NCBI GenBank assembly: GCA_052118065.1
Contig: JBQKHY010000010.1
Location: 16,994-80,993 of the forward strand
Direction of reading: 5' to 3'
Length of the DNA stretch: 64,000 nucleotides
From: Ruminococcoides sp052118065
GTDB lineage: Bacteria > Bacillota > Clostridia > Oscillospirales > Acutalibacteraceae
Positions 61,564 through 64,000 of this stretch are shown one piece after another. A program made the translations under genes and the position numbers. The notes under the pieces were generated by a model. That model saw only the letters and a program-made list of their open reading frames with translations. It made no database searches and was not told the DNA's origin. Position 1 is the stretch's first letter. Every line of letters starts with the position of its first letter.

Positions 61564-62858
61564 TAAAGAAAAGAATTATACCTTTCATAGTTGTTGCTTT
61601 ACTGTTACTTACTTCTATCTCAACTTTTACATATGTAATCAACAACTATAAAAGTCAAAACAAAAACACAGTTATCAGTATTCAAAATGTTTCTTCACAA
61701 GGCAAAAGCAAAGCTACCATAAAGGACTATGAAAAACTGGTAAAACTATATGAGGACTTTAAGGACACTTCATTTTGTAGTGAACTTAGTGAAGCTACTG
61801 TAAACAACACAAAAATTACACCTGTACTGATAAATCACAACTACCTAAAGTACAATAACATTTCTTATACTGATGAGGGTATCACAAATGTTATGGAAAA
61901 AGAAAAAAGTAAAACTGCTGTAGTTAGCAAAACCTTTGGTAATAAAATTGCTGACGGTAAGTCACCAATAGGTAAAACCTTTAAAATAGACGGTGAAAGA
62001 TACCGTATCACAGGTGTTTATGATGACAAAAAAGGTACTGTCAATGACTTCTTTAAAGATAACAAAGAGAGAGTTTACATTAACTACACAAGCACAGATA
62101 ACTATGAAAAAGAAAAGTTAACTGCAGTAAGTTGTGTTGATGGCAGTAACTCAAGAAGTCAATTTTACTTCTTAGGTTTTGATAATTTTCAGAAAGTAAA
62201 CTTTGATGAAAAGAATTTAGCCGTAAATGATTTTACTGCGATTATTTCATTTATCTTAACTGTTATCACATCAGTTTATTTAATCAGATTATGGCTTAAT
62301 AATCTAGGTTCAACCTATAGATTTATTAAAGAAAAGCACAGTGAAAATTACTTAGGTAAATTCATAACAAGTAACCTACCATCATTAATAATTAGGTTAA
62401 TAATTTTCTTGATTTTACCTTTAGCTATTTTTGTACTGTGCTACATAGCTTTAAAAGATTTCCACCTTGTATATAACTATATTGATAAGGAAAACTTATT
62501 TAGCATTTCACATATGTTAAATACATTGTCCTCTACTATACAGACAGAAACTTCAACATTAATGGGTGGCAATCCTTACTTCTTAAATCTATATAACGGT
62601 ACACTGGTTTTAGGTGTGATTTTCTTACCGATTATCCTACTACTGTTCTTCTTCACCTACTACCTATTTAATCAAGTAGGAAAAGAAAGTAAAGGTGCTA
62701 TGTACCTTATCACTGCATCATTTATCGTAATCACAATTATTTCTTTAATTGTAGCATTTGTAAGTGACAGTAGTTTTACATTCTTACAGATAATCTTCTT
62801 TGTTACTGCATTATTTATTGCAAAATGTTTGAAAGATTATTTCATCAGAAAAGACTAA
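61560..62858 (+). CDS. MacB/FtsX-like membrane protein without ATPase domain
   Basis: 432 aa. Membrane helix at 8-28, an extracytoplasmic domain to about 225 with a MacB_PCD-like segment (VVSKTFGNKIADGKSPIGKTFKIDGERYRITGVYDD), then helices at about 225-245, 275-300, 350-375 and 385-430. The ATP-binding half that MacB normally carries is absent. Ends the five-gene operon. Confidence 0.6.
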   Translation: MIKKRIIPFIVVALLLLTSISTFTYVINNYKSQNKNTVISIQNVSSQGKSKATIKDYEKLVKLYEDFKDTSFCSELSEATVNNTKITPVLINHNYLKYNNISYTDEGITNVMEKEKSKTAVVSKTFGNKIADGKSPIGKTFKIDGERYRITGVYDDKKGTVNDFFKDNKERVYINYTSTDNYEKEKLTAVSCVDGSNSRSQFYFLGFDNFQKVNFDEKNLAVNDFTAIISFILTVITSVYLIRLWLNNLGSTYRFIKEKHSENYLGKFITSNLPSLIIRLIIFLILPLAIFVLCYIALKDFHLVYNYIDKENLFSISHMLNTLSSTIQTETSTLMGGNPYFLNLYNGTLVLGVIFLPIILLLFFFTYYLFNQVGKESKGAMYLITASFIVITIISLIVAFVSDSSFTFLQIIFFVTALFIAKCLKDYFIRKD

Positions 62859-62863
62859 AATTT

Positions 62864-62894
62864 ATCCCACAACTAAGTAAAATAGTTGTGGGAT
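62864..62894. terminator. Bidirectional terminator after the ABC-type operon
   Basis: Perfect 12-bp stem ATCCCACAACTA / TAGTTGTGGGAT, then TTTTTCT; the opposite strand ends the small gene at 62899. Confidence 0.88.
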
Positions 62895-62898
62895 TTTT

Positions 62899-63081
62899 CT
62901 ATTTAAACATATATGATGCCGTATCCACCATTTCTTCCATTGCGTGAATAGCCTTGTTCATTTTCTTTTTCATAGGCTTTTTGATTTTGGTGTTATCCAT
63001 CATCTTTTCACCAATCATACCTACTGCAATACCGGACATTAAACCTACACAAATACCTTTCATCATTCCACCGTTATTCAT
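62899..63081 (-). CDS. Small YtxH-like membrane protein
   Basis: 60 aa. A short glycine-rich membrane segment (MKGICVGLMSGIAVGMIGEKMM) and a basic, amphipathic tail. The strong SD TAGGAGGTG supports it as real. The GLMSGIAVGM pattern resembles YtxH-type proteins; function unknown. Confidence 0.7.
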   Translation of the reverse strand: MNNGGMMKGICVGLMSGIAVGMIGEKMMDNTKIKKPMKKKMNKAIHAMEEMVDTASYMFK

Positions 63082-63155
63082 TTAATCACCTCCTAAAAGT
63101 ATTTTTACCTAAATGCAAAATTATATAAAAGTGAATGAAAACCAATTTAGGAATG

Positions 63156-63184
63156 TTGTACTATTTTTCAATTTAGTATATAAT
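63156..63184 (+). promoter_or_regulatory. Promoter of trmL
   Basis: TTGTAC (63156-63161), 17-bp spacer, TATAAT (63179-63184). Confidence 0.75.
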
Positions 63185-63204
63185 TAAGAATAGAGGTGAT
63201 TATT

Positions 63205-63705
63205 TTGGCAACACTGAATATTGTACTGGTTGAACCGGAAATTCCACAAAATACAGGCAACATTGCTCGTACTTGTGCTGCAACAGGTGCAAGGTTACAC
63301 CTTGTACGACCACTTGGCTTTCAGATTACAGACAAAACAGTAAAGAGAGCAGGTCTTGATTATTGGGATTTATTGGATATAACCTACTACGATAGTCTTG
63401 ATGATTTTTTAGAAAAAACTAAAGGTGCAAAGTACTTTATGTACACCACTAAAGCACTGTATAAGCATACAGAAGTAGAGTATCCCGATAACTGTTACTT
63501 GCTTTTTGGCAAGGAAACAAGAGGACTGCCTGAACACTTATTAATGGAGCACAAAGAAAGTTGTGTTCGTATTCCTATGGTTAAAGATGCAAGAAGTCTG
63601 AACCTTAGCAATTCGGTTGCTATTGCTGCCTATGAAGTACTGAGACAATGGGACTACCCTGCACTTCTCACACATGGTCAGTTACACAGACACCACTGGG
63701 AATAA
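63205..63705 (+). CDS. trmL: tRNA (cytidine34-2'-O)-methyltransferase
   Basis: 166 aa from TTG at 63205. AGAGGTG lies six bases before it, and the GTG at 63196 that would extend the frame is part of this SD. SPOUT fold: LVEPEIPQNTGNIARTCAATG, RAGLDYWD, LFGKETRGLPE and the knot IPMVKDARSLNLSNSVAIAAYE. It methylates the wobble base of tRNA-Leu. Confidence 0.93.
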   Translation: MATLNIVLVEPEIPQNTGNIARTCAATGARLHLVRPLGFQITDKTVKRAGLDYWDLLDITYYDSLDDFLEKTKGAKYFMYTTKALYKHTEVEYPDNCYLLFGKETRGLPEHLLMEHKESCVRIPMVKDARSLNLSNSVAIAAYEVLRQWDYPALLTHGQLHRHHWE

Positions 63706-63850
63706 CAAATATAATTTTCTTTTATTTTACATAAACTTAAGCATAATTTTATTATCCCAAAAATAACGGAAGAATATCTAAAAATTTCTGAAAAAAGTAG
63801 GGATAAAATCATTATATGTATGTGCTAAAATGATATGACCCAATAAAAAA

Positions 63851-63921
63851 GAGGAGTAACTTCAAAATATGGTATAATGGAATCGCTAAAAAAACATTAA
63901 CCTAAGAAAGAAGTACTCCTC
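63851..63921 (+). promoter_or_regulatory. Leader of the insertion-sequence gene: extended -10 and flanking inverted repeat
   Basis: TGGTATAAT (extended -10) lies at 63870-63878. GAGGAGTAACTTC (63851-63863) and GAAGTACTCCTC (63910-63921) are inverted copies with one bulge, the second touching the ATG. This could be the element's end structure or a leader hairpin. Confidence 0.5.
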
Positions 63922-64000
63922 ATGAATATGATAACACAAGAAGCAAAGAAAAAGCAAGCCATAGTAAAATACGCACTAAAAAAAGGAAAAAGCAAAGCAA
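63922..64000 (+). CDS. Probable transposase, 5' part only
   Basis: 26 codons, open to the end of the window. MITQEAKKKQAIVKYALKKG followed by KSKA looks like the helix-turn-helix opening of IS481/ISNCY-type DDE transposases. The family cannot be fixed because the catalytic part lies outside. No SD directly precedes the ATG; a second ATG lies two codons later. Confidence 0.5.
   Translation, partial: MNMITQEAKKKQAIVKYALKKGKSKA

Overview
The window is about 64 kb of AT-rich chromosomal DNA from a low-GC, endospore-forming Gram-positive bacterium. Protein style (RimO, RecA/RecX, CysE/CysS, TrmL), AGGAGG-type ribosome sites, a Cys T-box, a yybP-ykoY riboswitch, many LxGC lipoproteins and three sporulation-type genes (spoVT, pdaB, a SigH-like sigma factor) point to Clostridia. 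A relative of Ruminococcus/Oscillospiraceae is my best guess; genus is not resolved. No rRNA, tRNA or CRISPR array was seen.

Layout. 0-9.5 kb: a CrtO-like acyltransferase, an AlbA_2/ATPase regulator preceded by 41-bp AT-rich repeats, a choice-of-anchor-L surface protein with an unlisted 44-aa peptide gene, an lrgA-lrgB-gntR operon with a perfect operator, DUF4186, a nitroreductase and a His-rich CobW GTPase. 9.2-13.7 kb: GIY-YIG, MarR and a P-type ATPase controlled by a manganese riboswitch. 14.5-18.8 kb: ruvX, DUF421, pyrD/pyrK and a transglutaminase-like lipoprotein. 19-22.1 kb: an isolated phage-type baseplate/holin/lysozyme cassette. 22.3-25.1 kb: five small exported proteins in one operon, with traces of tandem duplication. 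26.8-38.6 kb: spoVT, a Na/Pi transporter with a Pho-box-like promoter, rqcH, rlmH, an MBL hydrolase, murA, comM, a sigma factor, and DUF1858-trmK-nif3. 39.3-52.9 kb (all minus): pdaB, T-box-cysE-cysS, pgsA, rimO, recX, recA, prmC, DUF1385, a two-component system with a sensor-like lipoprotein, and trmB. 53.2-63.7 kb: GNAT, nitrilase-family amidase, GH25-luxS, a G5/M23 peptidase, a five-gene ABC-type operon without an ATPase gene, and trmL. The window ends in the start of a probable insertion sequence.

Three intergenic repeat islands (13.73-14.34, 25.36-26.67 and 38.87-39.28 kb) share about 50-bp inverted ends and internal palindromic modules. They look like nested non-autonomous elements. The first two lie in direct orientation about 11.6 kb apart and bracket the phage-type cassette and the lipoprotein operon.

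Several longest-ORF starts are wrong. In two cases (BppU and the sigma factor) the apparent TTG start is the -35 box of the promoter. Corrected starts are given in the entries.
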